In this document: piece by piece, positions 28,437 to 37,392 of the stretch
How positions within the stretch are numbered: position 1 is the first letter of the stretch
Layout: each line of letters starts with the position of its first letter
Source of the DNA: Sulfitobacter sp. S223
GTDB lineage: Bacteria; Pseudomonadota; Alphaproteobacteria; Rhodobacterales; Rhodobacteraceae
DNA: 64,000 nt
Assembly: GCF_025143825.1 (NCBI RefSeq)
Contig: NZ_CP083560.1
Location: forward strand, 2,790,001 to 2,854,000
Reading direction: 5' to 3'
Notes under the pieces: model-generated
The model's database searches: none
What the model saw: only the letters and a program-made list of their open reading frames with translations
What the model was told of the DNA's origin: nothing
Made by a program: the position numbers and the translations under genes

Positions 28437-28476
28437 CGCCGCCGCCACCAATCTGGTTTGTAGGTTGGCGGCGGCG
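28437..28476. terminator. Bidirectional hairpin between convergent permease genes
   Basis: Perfect 11-bp stem CGCCGCCGCCA/TGGCGGCGGCG with an 18-nt loop, filling the 56-bp gap between the two convergent stops. It has no clear U-run, but position and strength suggest it ends both transcripts. Confidence 0.6.
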
Positions 28477-28486
28477 ATGGTTTCGA

Positions 28487-30259
28487 TCACCAGATAAAGG
28501 GAATTACTGCGCTTGCGATGAGGGACATCGAAAGGTTCAGCGGAATACCCACCCGCATAAAGTCAATGAACTTGTAGCCCCCAGGGCCGTAGACCAATGT
28601 GTTGGTCTGATAACCGATGGGCGTGGCGAAGGCGCATGATGCCGCAATCATCACCGCAACAACAAGCGCGCGGGCATCCATGCCCAGCGCATCACCAAGC
28701 GAGATGGCAATCGGCGTCATGATGACCGCGACCGCGTTGTTCGACACGATTTCCGTCAGAATGGTGGTCATCAGGAACACGCAGAAGATCACGACACCAG
28801 GAGGCATCGTCCCCAGCGCGGGTGACACGGCATCAACGATCAACTGCACAGCCCCCGTATGCTGCAAGGCAGCCCCGACACAAAGCATCGAAAAAATAAG
28901 CGCCAGCAAGCGGCCGTCGATAAACGAAAATGCCTCGTCTGCGTCAATACAGCCGGTGACCAGAACAACTGCGACAGCGATCACGGCCAGCATCAGGATC
29001 GGTGCCACATTCATTGCGGCCAGAATAACGATAGCCGCCAGCGCACCCACCGCAATGGGCGCATGGCCACGTCGATAGGCACGTTGGGACGGGGTGCTGA
29101 CATCGACCATATCCATATCAGCGGCAAGTCTTTGAATGTCCTCACCTGCCCCTTCAAGAAGCAGCGTATCGCCGACACGCACAACAAGATCATCCAACTG
29201 CCGACCGATGTTCTGGTTTCTCCGGTGGACCGCCAGAGGATAGACGCCGTAACGGCGACGCAGGCGCAGCGCCCCCAGCGAGCGGCCGATCATCTTGCAG
29301 CCCGGCGTGATCAGCACCTCAACCGTTGTCGTCTCAACGGCAGAAACCTGATCCACACGTTTCAATTCCGGCGTGGCCTGAAGGCTGAGCAATTCCGACA
29401 TCTGGGTGCGCAAAACCACGCGGTCACCGGTTTGCAGCAACACGTCCTTAAGGCTTCGGCGAAGCGAAGCATCGCCGCGCACCACGTCGATCAACCGGAC
29501 ACCGTCACGCTTGAAAAGTTTCACATCCAGCACTTCGCGACCGATCAGGTTGCTGTCCGGCGGGATCACCGCCTCAGAGAAGAACTTCATCTTGGAACGG
29601 TCACTGAGCATATTCGCAAGGCTGTCCCGCTCGGGCAAAAGGCGGCGCCCGATCGTCCCCATGTAGATCAGCCCCCACGCGCAAACCACAAGACCGATGG
29701 GCAGGATTTCAAAAATGCCGAACGGCTCCATCCCTTGGGCCCGCGCCACACCGTCAACCAGCAGGTTGGTCGATGTTCCGATCAGCGTAAGCGAACCACC
29801 CATGATTGCAGCGTAGCTTAGGGGGATCAGCAGTTTTGAGGCTTTGGTGCCCAGGGTTTTGCTCAGCTGCATCACAACGGGAATCATCACAACAACAACA
29901 GGTGTGTTGTTCATGATCGCAGAGGCCCCCATCACCGACAGGATTACCCCCACAACGGCGGTCTTAGGATGCGTTCGAGCATAGCGCTCTGCCAATCGCG
30001 TCAATACCTCGAGCGATCCTGTGCGTACCAGCGCCCCCATAACAATAAACATTGCTGCAATCGTCCATGGGGCAGAGTTAGACAGCACAGCCTGTGCGTC
30101 ATCGTATGGCAAAAGCCCAAGTGCAAGCAGCGTCGCCGCCCCAGCCAAGGCGACGACTTCGGTTGGCAACTTTTCACGCAAGAAAAGGACGAACATCATC
30201 ACGACTACGGCGATTGCGATGATAGCCTGGGAGAATTGAGAGAGTTCAAACATATACAT
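28487..30259 (-). CDS. SLC13 permease with RCK_C domains (second copy)
   Basis: 590 residues with the same plan as the facing gene: membrane half with MNNTPVVVVMIPVV and GGSLTLIGTSTNLLVDG, two TrkA-C domains (about 210-295 and 300-390), and a second membrane half with EIVSNNAVAVIMTPIA and ASCAFATPIGYQTNTLVYGPGGYKF. Sequence identity to the neighbour looks low outside the motifs, so it is an old paralogue rather than a recent copy. Probable anion (sulfate or carboxylate) symporter. A second ATG two codons in is an alternative start. Confidence 0.9.
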   Translation of the reverse strand: MYMFELSQFSQAIIAIAVVVMMFVLFLREKLPTEVVALAGAATLLALGLLPYDDAQAVLSNSAPWTIAAMFIVMGALVRTGSLEVLTRLAERYARTHPKTAVVGVILSVMGASAIMNNTPVVVVMIPVVMQLSKTLGTKASKLLIPLSYAAIMGGSLTLIGTSTNLLVDGVARAQGMEPFGIFEILPIGLVVCAWGLIYMGTIGRRLLPERDSLANMLSDRSKMKFFSEAVIPPDSNLIGREVLDVKLFKRDGVRLIDVVRGDASLRRSLKDVLLQTGDRVVLRTQMSELLSLQATPELKRVDQVSAVETTTVEVLITPGCKMIGRSLGALRLRRRYGVYPLAVHRRNQNIGRQLDDLVVRVGDTLLLEGAGEDIQRLAADMDMVDVSTPSQRAYRRGHAPIAVGALAAIVILAAMNVAPILMLAVIAVAVVLVTGCIDADEAFSFIDGRLLALIFSMLCVGAALQHTGAVQLIVDAVSPALGTMPPGVVIFCVFLMTTILTEIVSNNAVAVIMTPIAISLGDALGMDARALVVAVMIAASCAFATPIGYQTNTLVYGPGGYKFIDFMRVGIPLNLSMSLIASAVIPFIW

Positions 30260-30280
30260 TGGACTACTTCAGGGTTTCTA

Positions 30281-31231
30281 TCACTTATCGTCGATCGCGT
30301 CATGCGCGGCAAGCACGGCCTTGGGTCGTGGTTGCACCAGATACATACCCGTGAACATAGCAGCCAGAGAAACAAATATGAGAAGGGAAAACGCTTCGTT
30401 CAGGATGAGCCAAGCCCAGAAGAGCCCGAACCCTGTCACCATATAGCTCACCTGAACCGCAAAGACAGCGCCTGCGCGTCCGACAAGCCAAACATAGCTT
30501 GCATAAACTATTACATGAATGACCGAAGAGGCCACCAATGCGCTTTGCGCCGCAGGCATCGGCCATTGCGGCGTGATGGTCTGCCCAGAGACCAGCATCA
30601 ACGGTGTGATAACAGCAAGCCCGACAAGCGCGGCCCCCAGCATCAGCTGAAACGGATCAAGCCCGGCCACGCCCCAGCGCGCGACATAGTTGCCCTCGAA
30701 CGCGTAGAACAGGGCAACCAGTAGATAGACTGCGGCCCAGCCCACCGGCACAGGCTCCCCCAGATCGACGGAAGGGATGAGGATGATCAAAACGCCAACG
30801 AGACCAAACGCCAAACCCGCGAGCCGCCTCAGGGCAAACCGCTCCGTGCGCAAAAGAAGGGCGATCACAAAGGCAAACATCGGGATCACGCTTAGCAACA
30901 AAGACATGACGCCAGCCGGTAGAAACACCGCCGTTTGATAAGATAGTGTGTTGGGCAACACAGTCCCGATCAGAGCGATGACCAAATAGGCCCGAAGCGC
31001 CCCTGCGTGGAGAGGCAGCTTTGTACGGCGCAGCAAGCAGATGACCAGCATCAACGCCGCACCAAGCACTTGCTGCCAGAAGACCAGCCCGAAATACCCG
31101 TAACCCGTGCTGACCGCGATCTTCGTCATTGGTTGGGTTGCGCCCCAGCCCGCCCCCATCAGCACCAGAAATAGGCTGAACAACAGCACTTCGCGGCGGC
31201 TTAGCCCAAGATGGTCCGCCTGTTCGGTCAC
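30281..31231 (-). CDS. EamA (DMT) family transporter
   Basis: 316 residues, about ten membrane segments in two EamA repeats (first repeat SLLLSVIPMFAFVIALLLRTE near 133-153; second near FAVQVSYMVTGFGLFWAWL). A GTG start is chosen because it overlaps the YmdB gene stop as GTGA and because upstream residues of the open frame are basic non-family sequence. Probable exporter of a metabolite; substrate not predictable. Confidence 0.85.
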   Translation of the reverse strand: MTEQADHLGLSRREVLLFSLFLVLMGAGWGATQPMTKIAVSTGYGYFGLVFWQQVLGAALMLVICLLRRTKLPLHAGALRAYLVIALIGTVLPNTLSYQTAVFLPAGVMSLLLSVIPMFAFVIALLLRTERFALRRLAGLAFGLVGVLIILIPSVDLGEPVPVGWAAVYLLVALFYAFEGNYVARWGVAGLDPFQLMLGAALVGLAVITPLMLVSGQTITPQWPMPAAQSALVASSVIHVIVYASYVWLVGRAGAVFAVQVSYMVTGFGLFWAWLILNEAFSLLIFVSLAAMFTGMYLVQPRPKAVLAAHDAIDDK

Positions 31232-32040
31232 GGGGCGCTCTGTTGTAATTTCCCGCCTTGCCGCACCGGAACCACCCGCATCGCGCGGCCCGTCTTGTCG
31301 TCGGTTTCGATGTAGACGCCTGACAGTGTCGCCTCGCCATTCGCCGGAGAGAACCGTTCTTTTGGCATACCCGTTATAAAGCGGCGCAGTGGCTCGGTTT
31401 TCTCCATCCCGATGACAGAGTTGTAATCGCCGCACATCCCCGCATCCGACAGATAGGCCGTGCCACCGGGCAGGATCATGGCGTCAGAAGTCGGCACATG
31501 GGTGTGCGTCCCCACAACAAGCGACGCACGCCCGTCGCACCAATGACCCATTGCCATCTTTTCGGACGTCGCTTCGCAATGGATGTCCACGATGATTGCA
31601 TTGGCCATACCGCCCAGTGGATGGGTTTTGAAAACGGCATCCAGCGCAGAAAAAGGATCATCAAACGGGCGCTTCATAAACACCTGCCCTAGGGCCTGCG
31701 TGACCAACACCTGCTTGCCCGTGCGGGTCTTGAACAGCCGCGCGCCCTTGCCCGGCGCGTTTTTGGAAAAGTTCAGCGGCCGGATGATACGCGGCTCCTG
31801 CTCGATAAATGCCAGCATGTCCTTTTGATCAAAGGCATGGTCGCCCAGCGTGAGGCAGTCTGCCCCCGCCGCAAGCAGGTCTTTGGCATGCGCGCCCGAA
31901 AGCCCCATGCCCGAGGTCGCGTTCTCGCCGTTGACCACAATGAAATCAAGCTTCCAGTCGCTGCGCAAACGGGCCAGATTATCCGTGATGGCGCGGCGCC
32001 CGGCGCGGCCCATCACATCACCAAGAAAGAGTATTTTCAT
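31228..32040 (-). CDS. YmdB-type metallophosphoesterase (TIGR00282)
   Basis: 270 residues starting MKILFLGDVMGRAGRRAI. Metal ligands are visible in GDVMG (Asp8), NGENA near 37-41, GDHAFDQ near 66 and VGTHTHVPTSDA further on. YmdB is a 2',3'-cyclic nucleotide phosphodiesterase in Bacillus, linked to RNA turnover and behaviour switching. It overlaps the EamA gene by 4 bp. It follows the 5-formyl-THF cyclo-ligase gene after 94 nt, a neighbourhood common in alphaproteobacteria. Confidence 0.92.
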   Translation of the reverse strand: MKILFLGDVMGRAGRRAITDNLARLRSDWKLDFIVVNGENATSGMGLSGAHAKDLLAAGADCLTLGDHAFDQKDMLAFIEQEPRIIRPLNFSKNAPGKGARLFKTRTGKQVLVTQALGQVFMKRPFDDPFSALDAVFKTHPLGGMANAIIVDIHCEATSEKMAMGHWCDGRASLVVGTHTHVPTSDAMILPGGTAYLSDAGMCGDYNSVIGMEKTEPLRRFITGMPKERFSPANGEATLSGVYIETDDKTGRAMRVVPVRQGGKLQQSAP

Positions 32041-32134
32041 AAACGCAGCGTTACGGCTCTGTGCTCCTCTCTGCAAGGGCCAAGGCGTGGGGCAATACGC
32101 ACCGTCATTGCGATTGTGCCTGAATTCCCGCGTT

Positions 32135-32692
32135 TTAGCTGATCTCGGTCACACCATTTTCGGTGACGATCATATCCAGCGGCTGGTCTGTATCCTCCAG
32201 CGGGATCTGGTCAATCTCTTGTCCTGCAAAGGCAAACCCGATGGCAAGCGTTGAGCGGCGGGCGCGCAGCAGCTCCAGCGTCCGGTCATAAAATCCGCCG
32301 CCATAGCCCAAGCGACCACCGTGCCGGTCAAAAGCCAGCAACGGCACGATCACAATCTCGGGCTCAAAATATTCAAGCGCCTCAGGTACCGATGCGCCGA
32401 ACTGTCCGGCAACCATTTTCGTGTCGGGCGTCCAACGTGCAAATTTAAGTGGTTGGGCTGCTGCCTGAATAACCGGCACCCCGACGGGACCATGCGCCGC
32501 TGCTTCGGCCATGGCGGCAAGAGGGTCAATTTCGGTGCGGATGGGCATGAACCCCGACACAGGAACGCCGCGATAGCCTGCAAGAACCTCGCTCAAATAC
32601 CCGGCCTGTGCGGCGTTTGCCTGATCAAAAAGCGGTTTACGGCGGGCAAACGCGGCCTTGCGCGCCGCATCTTTAACAGCCGCCAGCGTCAC
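32135..32692 (-). CDS. 5-formyltetrahydrofolate cyclo-ligase
   Basis: 185 residues. VSGFMPIRTEIDPLA near 46-60 is the substrate-binding stretch, and LLAFDRHGGRLGYGGGFYDRTL near 118-139 the ATP/Mg site of the family (YgfA/Fau). It converts 5-formyl-THF to 5,10-methenyl-THF with ATP. The start overlaps the mgtE stop by 4 bp. In many proteobacteria 6S RNA lies directly before this gene; here that place is taken by mgtE. Confidence 0.92.
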   Translation of the reverse strand: MTLAAVKDAARKAAFARRKPLFDQANAAQAGYLSEVLAGYRGVPVSGFMPIRTEIDPLAAMAEAAAHGPVGVPVIQAAAQPLKFARWTPDTKMVAGQFGASVPEALEYFEPEIVIVPLLAFDRHGGRLGYGGGFYDRTLELLRARRSTLAIGFAFAGQEIDQIPLEDTDQPLDMIVTENGVTEIS

Positions 32693-34089
32693 AGCAGAAC
32701 CGCCGCTGCCAATCCTAGGAATGCGAAAAAGCCTACAATATCTGTCACGGTTGTCACAAACGCCCCGGAGGCCAATGCGGGGTCAACGCCTACCCTCTCC
32801 AACAAAATGGGGATGCCTGTGCCTGCAAGGCCCGCAACCACCATGTTGATGACCATCGCAGTCGCAATCACATAGCCCAGCGCCGGAGAGCCAAACCAGA
32901 CCACGCCAACAATCCCCATGACAACCGCGAATATCGATCCGTTGATCAACCCCACCAGACATTCACGCCGGATCACACGCCACACGTTCGAACCTGTAAG
33001 GTCTTTTGTTGCCAAAGCGCGCACCGCGACGGTCAGGCTTTGCGTTCCCGCATTCCCGCCCATCGACGCCACGATCGGCATGAGTACAGCCAGCGCAACA
33101 ATCTGCGCCAGCGCCACTTCGAACTGTGAAATCACAACAGAGGCAGCAATTGCTGTAACAAGATTCACGGCCAGCCACGGTAGACGCTGTTTCGTTGTCT
33201 CGATGACCCGGTCAGAGAGCGACCCCTCCCCTACACCCGCAAGGCGCAGAATGTCTTCTTCGTGTTCTTCATCCAACACCGCCATCGCATCATCAATGGT
33301 GATGACCCCAATCAGCCGTCCATCTTCATCGACGACCGGCGCAGAAATCAGGTGGTACTGGTTGAACGCATAGGCCACATCGCCTTCGGCACGCAGCGCC
33401 GGGATGATCTGGAAAGTTTCCTCCATCAGAGCAGTCAGCGGCGTCTCGCGCTTGGAGCGCATCAGTTTGCCCAATGTTACATTGCCCACAGGGTGCAGAC
33501 GCGGATCCACGATGATCACGTGGTAGAACTGATCTGGCAATTCGTCTTCGGGTGTGGCCCGCAGGTGATCGATTGCGGCCCCTACTGTCCAGTGCTCCGG
33601 GGCCATCACCACTTCGCGCTGCATCAGACGGCCGGCTGAATACTCAGGATATGCCAGCGCCTGCTCAACGGCCGCGCGGTCTACATCGTCAAGCGCGTCC
33701 ATAATCGTTGCTTGCTGGGCGTCTTCCAGATCCTCGATGATGTCTACAACATCATCGCTGTCCAGTTCCCGCATGGCTTCTTGCAGGACCTGCGGGGTCA
33801 GCAGCGCAATCACTTCGTCGCGAATCGCCTCATCCAGTTCCGAAAGGATATCCCCGTCGAATTCCAGATCATAAAGCCGGATCAGCCGCGCCCGCTCGAA
33901 TGAGCTGATCTGCTCTAGAAGGTCGGCGATGTCCGCCGCGTGCAGCGGCTCCATCAGCTCAATCAGCTTTTCGCGGTCGTCGATTTCTACAGCATACAGA
34001 ATGGCCGAGACATCGCGCTTACCCAATACATAGGCTTCAGGTTCATTCTCTTCAGGGAGATTGTCTGTGTGCACTTCTTGTTCCGACAT
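32689..34089 (-). CDS. mgtE: Magnesium transporter MgtE
   Basis: 466 residues: acidic N domain (about 25-140, helical repeats such as HAADIADLLEQ), two CBS domains (about 150-275), a connecting helix and five C-terminal membrane segments with the pore motif PIVASMGGNAGTQSLT near 350-365. Mg2+ binding between N and CBS domains closes the channel when cell Mg2+ is high. The start MSEQEVHTDN was chosen because upstream residues of the open frame do not fit the family. Overlaps the cyclo-ligase gene. Confidence 0.94.
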   Translation of the reverse strand: MSEQEVHTDNLPEENEPEAYVLGKRDVSAILYAVEIDDREKLIELMEPLHAADIADLLEQISSFERARLIRLYDLEFDGDILSELDEAIRDEVIALLTPQVLQEAMRELDSDDVVDIIEDLEDAQQATIMDALDDVDRAAVEQALAYPEYSAGRLMQREVVMAPEHWTVGAAIDHLRATPEDELPDQFYHVIIVDPRLHPVGNVTLGKLMRSKRETPLTALMEETFQIIPALRAEGDVAYAFNQYHLISAPVVDEDGRLIGVITIDDAMAVLDEEHEEDILRLAGVGEGSLSDRVIETTKQRLPWLAVNLVTAIAASVVISQFEVALAQIVALAVLMPIVASMGGNAGTQSLTVAVRALATKDLTGSNVWRVIRRECLVGLINGSIFAVVMGIVGVVWFGSPALGYVIATAMVINMVVAGLAGTGIPILLERVGVDPALASGAFVTTVTDIVGFFAFLGLAAAVLL

Positions 34090-34223
34090 GCGAAATACCC
34101 CTGTTGTTTGCGGCAACATAGTCAGGCGCAGCAAGGACCACAATGGCGCGCGTGAGGCGTATTGCACTTGCGCATCTGCGCCGGGCCATTGCCTGAGCGA
34201 ATTAAACAGGTACAACGCGGGAC

Positions 34224-35519
34224 ATGACAGAAATGCTCCTCCTTACCGGCCAAACACTCACCTTCAAAGGTGATCCATTTCACGCACCGTGGGAGGATTG
34301 TGTACAGATCAATTCCGCAGGCGCGGTGCTGCTGAACGGCACGAAGATCGCCGCCGTTGGCGATGCCGACGCCCTAAAATCTGCGCACCCGCAGGCGCGG
34401 ATCATTTCTTATGGTAACGATTTGATCTGTCCGGGATTTATTGACGCGCATGTGCATTACCCGCAGACAGCGATGATCGCGAGTTGGGGCAAACGCCTGA
34501 TTGACTGGCTCAATACCTATACATTCCCCGAAGAGGCGCGATTTGCCGATCTGGCCTATGCCGAAGACATCGCCACACGCTATCTTGATCTGACCACCGC
34601 AAACGGCACGACAACAGTTGCGTCTTTCGCCACCATCCACCCGCATAGCGCCGAAGCACTGTTCCGCGCAGCGGCGGCACGTGGACAAGCTGTGGTCACC
34701 GGCAAGACCTGCATGGATAGAAACGCGCCCGACAATCTGCGCGATACGGTGCAATCGGCCTATGACGACAGCAAAGCCCTGATCGCGCGTTGGCAGGGCA
34801 AAGGCCGCGCGCAATACGCTATTACGCCGCGGTTTTCCCCCACCTCTACTCCAGAACAGCTTTCTGCACTTGGTGCGCTTTGGGCGGAACATCCAGAATG
34901 CTTGATGCAGACCCATCTGAGCGAGCAAACGGATGAAATTGAATGGGTGCACAGCCTTTTTCCCAACGCACGCGACTATCTTGATACCTATGAGGCGCAC
35001 GGCCTTTTGGGTGAGCGCGGGCTTTACGGCCATTCGATACATCTGACTGCAAGGGAAATTGACAGGCTGGCAGAGGTTCAGGGGCGCGTCATCCACTGCC
35101 CCACGTCAAACGCCTTTATCGGATCTGGCGCGCTGAATCTGCCAGCATTGGCAGCGAAGGGTATCCCGCTAGGGCTGGCCACCGATACCGGCGGCGGATC
35201 GTCCTTTTCAATGTTGCGCACCATGGCTGCCGCCTACGAGGCCGCACAGCATCACGGCCATGCCCTACATGCGGCGCAGTTGATGTGGCTGGCCACAGCA
35301 GGCTCTGCCAATGCTCTTCATCTGGCCCATGAAATCGGTTCCCTGACGGCAGGACATTACGCTGATCTGGTGGTTCTTGACTTGCGTTCAACCGCCCCGA
35401 TCGAGCAGCGCGCCAATCGCTCCGGCTCGGTTTGGGAGGATGTTTTTGCGACGATTATGCTGGGCGACGACCGGGCAGTGCGCGCAACGTGGATCGCCGG
35501 AGCGCAAGCGCACGGGTAA
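34224..35519 (+). CDS. guaD: Guanine deaminase
   Basis: 431 residues, amidohydrolase superfamily. Zinc ligands His76 and His78 in FIDAHVHYPQ, then the TANGTTTVASFATIHP segment, QTHLSEQTDEIEWV near 229-242 and the GHSIHL and ATDTGGGSSFSML segments carry the remaining His and Asp. Length and motifs match GuaD, which turns guanine into xanthine for nitrogen salvage. Divergent from mgtE over a 134-bp gap and ended by its own terminator. Confidence 0.95.
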   Translation: MTEMLLLTGQTLTFKGDPFHAPWEDCVQINSAGAVLLNGTKIAAVGDADALKSAHPQARIISYGNDLICPGFIDAHVHYPQTAMIASWGKRLIDWLNTYTFPEEARFADLAYAEDIATRYLDLTTANGTTTVASFATIHPHSAEALFRAAAARGQAVVTGKTCMDRNAPDNLRDTVQSAYDDSKALIARWQGKGRAQYAITPRFSPTSTPEQLSALGALWAEHPECLMQTHLSEQTDEIEWVHSLFPNARDYLDTYEAHGLLGERGLYGHSIHLTAREIDRLAEVQGRVIHCPTSNAFIGSGALNLPALAAKGIPLGLATDTGGGSSFSMLRTMAAAYEAAQHHGHALHAAQLMWLATAGSANALHLAHEIGSLTAGHYADLVVLDLRSTAPIEQRANRSGSVWEDVFATIMLGDDRAVRATWIAGAQAHG

Positions 35520-35530
35520 TGTGCCACAAG

Positions 35531-35562
35531 CGGGCGACGCTTTGTCCACTTGCCCGTTTTTT
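35531..35562 (+). terminator. Intrinsic terminator of guaD
   Basis: CGGGC/GCCCG stem with an imperfect inner helix, followed by six T. It lies 11 nt after the guaD stop and just before the convergent lipoprotein gene. Confidence 0.75.
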
Positions 35563-35566
35563 CACT

Positions 35567-36049
35567 TCAGCAGCGGCTTGCTGCTAGAACCATAACGCGA
35601 AAACCATTGACGTTGGCCAGTCCGAATTCCCTGACCTTTTTGTTGGTCAGGTTGCGATAATGCCCCGGCGACTGACGCCAGTTTTCGATCGCCCGTGCCT
35701 CTGTCCGGTATCCGCGGCTTACATTCTCGGCCAGGCTGCACCATTTGTAGCCAACGCGTGCAACACGCTTTCGCAAATCAGATCCATCGCTGCTGGTGTG
35801 GCTCATGAACTTGTGTTTCGCCATATCCTTGGCGTGCGCCAAAGCGGCTGCATCCAGTTTTTTGCTGCGCCGGACTTTGTGCAGGTTAACCCGCGCGCGT
35901 ATTGCATTGATTTGCGCGCTTGCGGATCGGGTACTGGTGGAAACGCTCGCATTTTCAAGCTTGGCTTCCTGTGCCTGAGGTGCAGGGCTGGTTGTTGCGC
36001 ATGCCGCCAACAGTACGACAAGGAAAGCACCAAACATATGGTTTTTCAT
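35567..36049 (-). CDS. CAP (SCP-like) domain lipoprotein
   Basis: 160 residues. Lipobox LAAC at about 14-17, a flexible Ala/Ser-rich linker, then a CAP domain from about 50 with INAIRARVNLHKVRRSKKL, AHAKDMAKHKFMSHTSSDG (the His/Glu cleft) and SLAENVSRGY. CAP proteins of bacteria are secreted or envelope-bound with unknown ligand. Its ATG lies 2 bp after the stop of the 8-oxoguanine deaminase gene, same strand, so it is in that operon. Confidence 0.88.
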   Translation of the reverse strand: MKNHMFGAFLVVLLAACATTSPAPQAQEAKLENASVSTSTRSASAQINAIRARVNLHKVRRSKKLDAAALAHAKDMAKHKFMSHTSSDGSDLRKRVARVGYKWCSLAENVSRGYRTEARAIENWRQSPGHYRNLTNKKVREFGLANVNGFRVMVLAASRC

Positions 36050-36051
36050 GT

Positions 36052-37392
36052 TTACTCCTGTAGTCGGATTGCCATCTCCTTTTGTCTGGTCAGGAGTTCG
36101 GGCATATTTATGGTTTTTATCTGTCCATTTCGGACTATGCCACGGCCTTCAACGAATAGATCGCGAACAGTGGTCGGACCGGCAAGAAGCAGCGCAGACA
36201 GGTCCCATGATCCCGCCGATTGCACGCCCGACATGTCCCAAATCGCGATGTCAGCACGTTTGCCCAATGCCAGCCGACCGCAATCAGGTCGGCCCAGCAC
36301 GTCCGCACCGCCCCGGGTCGCAATTTCCAGCGCTTCGCGCGCGCTCATGGCGTCAGCCCCCAGCAGAACGCGCTGTAACAACATCGCCTGTCGCGCTTCG
36401 GCAACCAGATTGCCTGCATCGTTACTGGCTGACCCGTCTACGCCAATGCCTACCGGAACCCCTGCATCGCGCATGGCGCGTAAGGGCGCGATCCCGCTGC
36501 CCAAGCGGCAATTGGAGCAAGGGCAATGGGCAATACCCGTGCCTGTCGCGGCGAACAGCGCTATTTCGGTGGGGTCGAGTTTAACGCAGTGGGCGTGCCA
36601 AACGTCTGGCCCGACCCACCCCAGACTTTCCGCATATTGCCCCGGCCTGCATCCGAATTTCTCCAACGAATACGCGATGTCTTCATCGTTTTCGGCCAGA
36701 TGGGTGTGTAGCATCACCCCTTTGTCCCGCGCCAAAAGCGCAGCATTTCGCATCAAATCGGTGCTGACCGAAAACGGGGAACAAGGTGCAATACCAACCC
36801 GGCACATGGCACCTTCGGCGGGGTCATGAAAGGCATCAATAACGCGGACGCAGTCTGCCAGAATGGCCTCTTCGCCTTCAACCAACGCATCTGGCGGCAA
36901 GCCCCCACTGCTTTCTCCAATGCTCATCGCGCCGCGTGTCGGGTGAAACCGCAGGCCGATTTCTGCGGCAGCGTGGATGGTATCCTCCAGCCGCGATCCG
37001 TTGGGATAGAGATACAAGTGATCGGAGCTAAGGGTGCAGCCAGACAACGCAAGCTCGGCCAGCCCGACCTGAGCTGAGACATGCATATGATCAGGCGTAA
37101 AACGCTGCCAGATAGGATAGAGTGTGCGCAACCAACCGAACAGCAGCGCATCCTGCCCCCCCGGCACAGCACGTGTGAGGCTTTGGTAAAGGTGGTGATG
37201 GGTATTCACCAAACCCGGTGTCACCAAACAGCCAGAGACATCAACAACCTCGGCACCATCAGGCGCTGGCAGTGCAGGACCGATGGCCGCAATGACACCG
37301 CCAGAGATCAGGATATCCTCTCCTGCCAGCTCACGGCGGGTATCATCCATCGTAAGGATCGCCGCAGCCCCACGCAGCAGGGTCGCAGTCAT
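36052..37392 (-). CDS. 8-oxoguanine deaminase
   Basis: 446 residues, amidohydrolase of the cytosine/adenosine deaminase-related group. NTHHHLYQSLTRAVPGGQDALLF (64-86) is the metal His cluster with the Q that distinguishes 8-oxoguanine deaminases; then SDHLYLYPNG, HTHLAENDEDI, and VGIGVDGSASNDAGNL near 325-340 with the catalytic Asp. It deaminates 8-oxoguanine to urate, detoxifying oxidised bases. Overlaps the HisN-like gene by 4 bp. Lies near guaD, giving two purine deaminases within 3 kb. Confidence 0.88.
   Translation of the reverse strand: MTATLLRGAAAILTMDDTRRELAGEDILISGGVIAAIGPALPAPDGAEVVDVSGCLVTPGLVNTHHHLYQSLTRAVPGGQDALLFGWLRTLYPIWQRFTPDHMHVSAQVGLAELALSGCTLSSDHLYLYPNGSRLEDTIHAAAEIGLRFHPTRGAMSIGESSGGLPPDALVEGEEAILADCVRVIDAFHDPAEGAMCRVGIAPCSPFSVSTDLMRNAALLARDKGVMLHTHLAENDEDIAYSLEKFGCRPGQYAESLGWVGPDVWHAHCVKLDPTEIALFAATGTGIAHCPCSNCRLGSGIAPLRAMRDAGVPVGIGVDGSASNDAGNLVAEARQAMLLQRVLLGADAMSAREALEIATRGGADVLGRPDCGRLALGKRADIAIWDMSGVQSAGSWDLSALLLAGPTTVRDLFVEGRGIVRNGQIKTINMPELLTRQKEMAIRLQE

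Noticed and set aside
32041..32134. 6S RNA near the 5-formyl-THF cyclo-ligase gene
   Set aside because: 6S RNA usually lies upstream of this gene; that place holds mgtE with a 4-bp overlap, and the 94-bp downstream gap is too short and shows no 6S-like long bubble helix.
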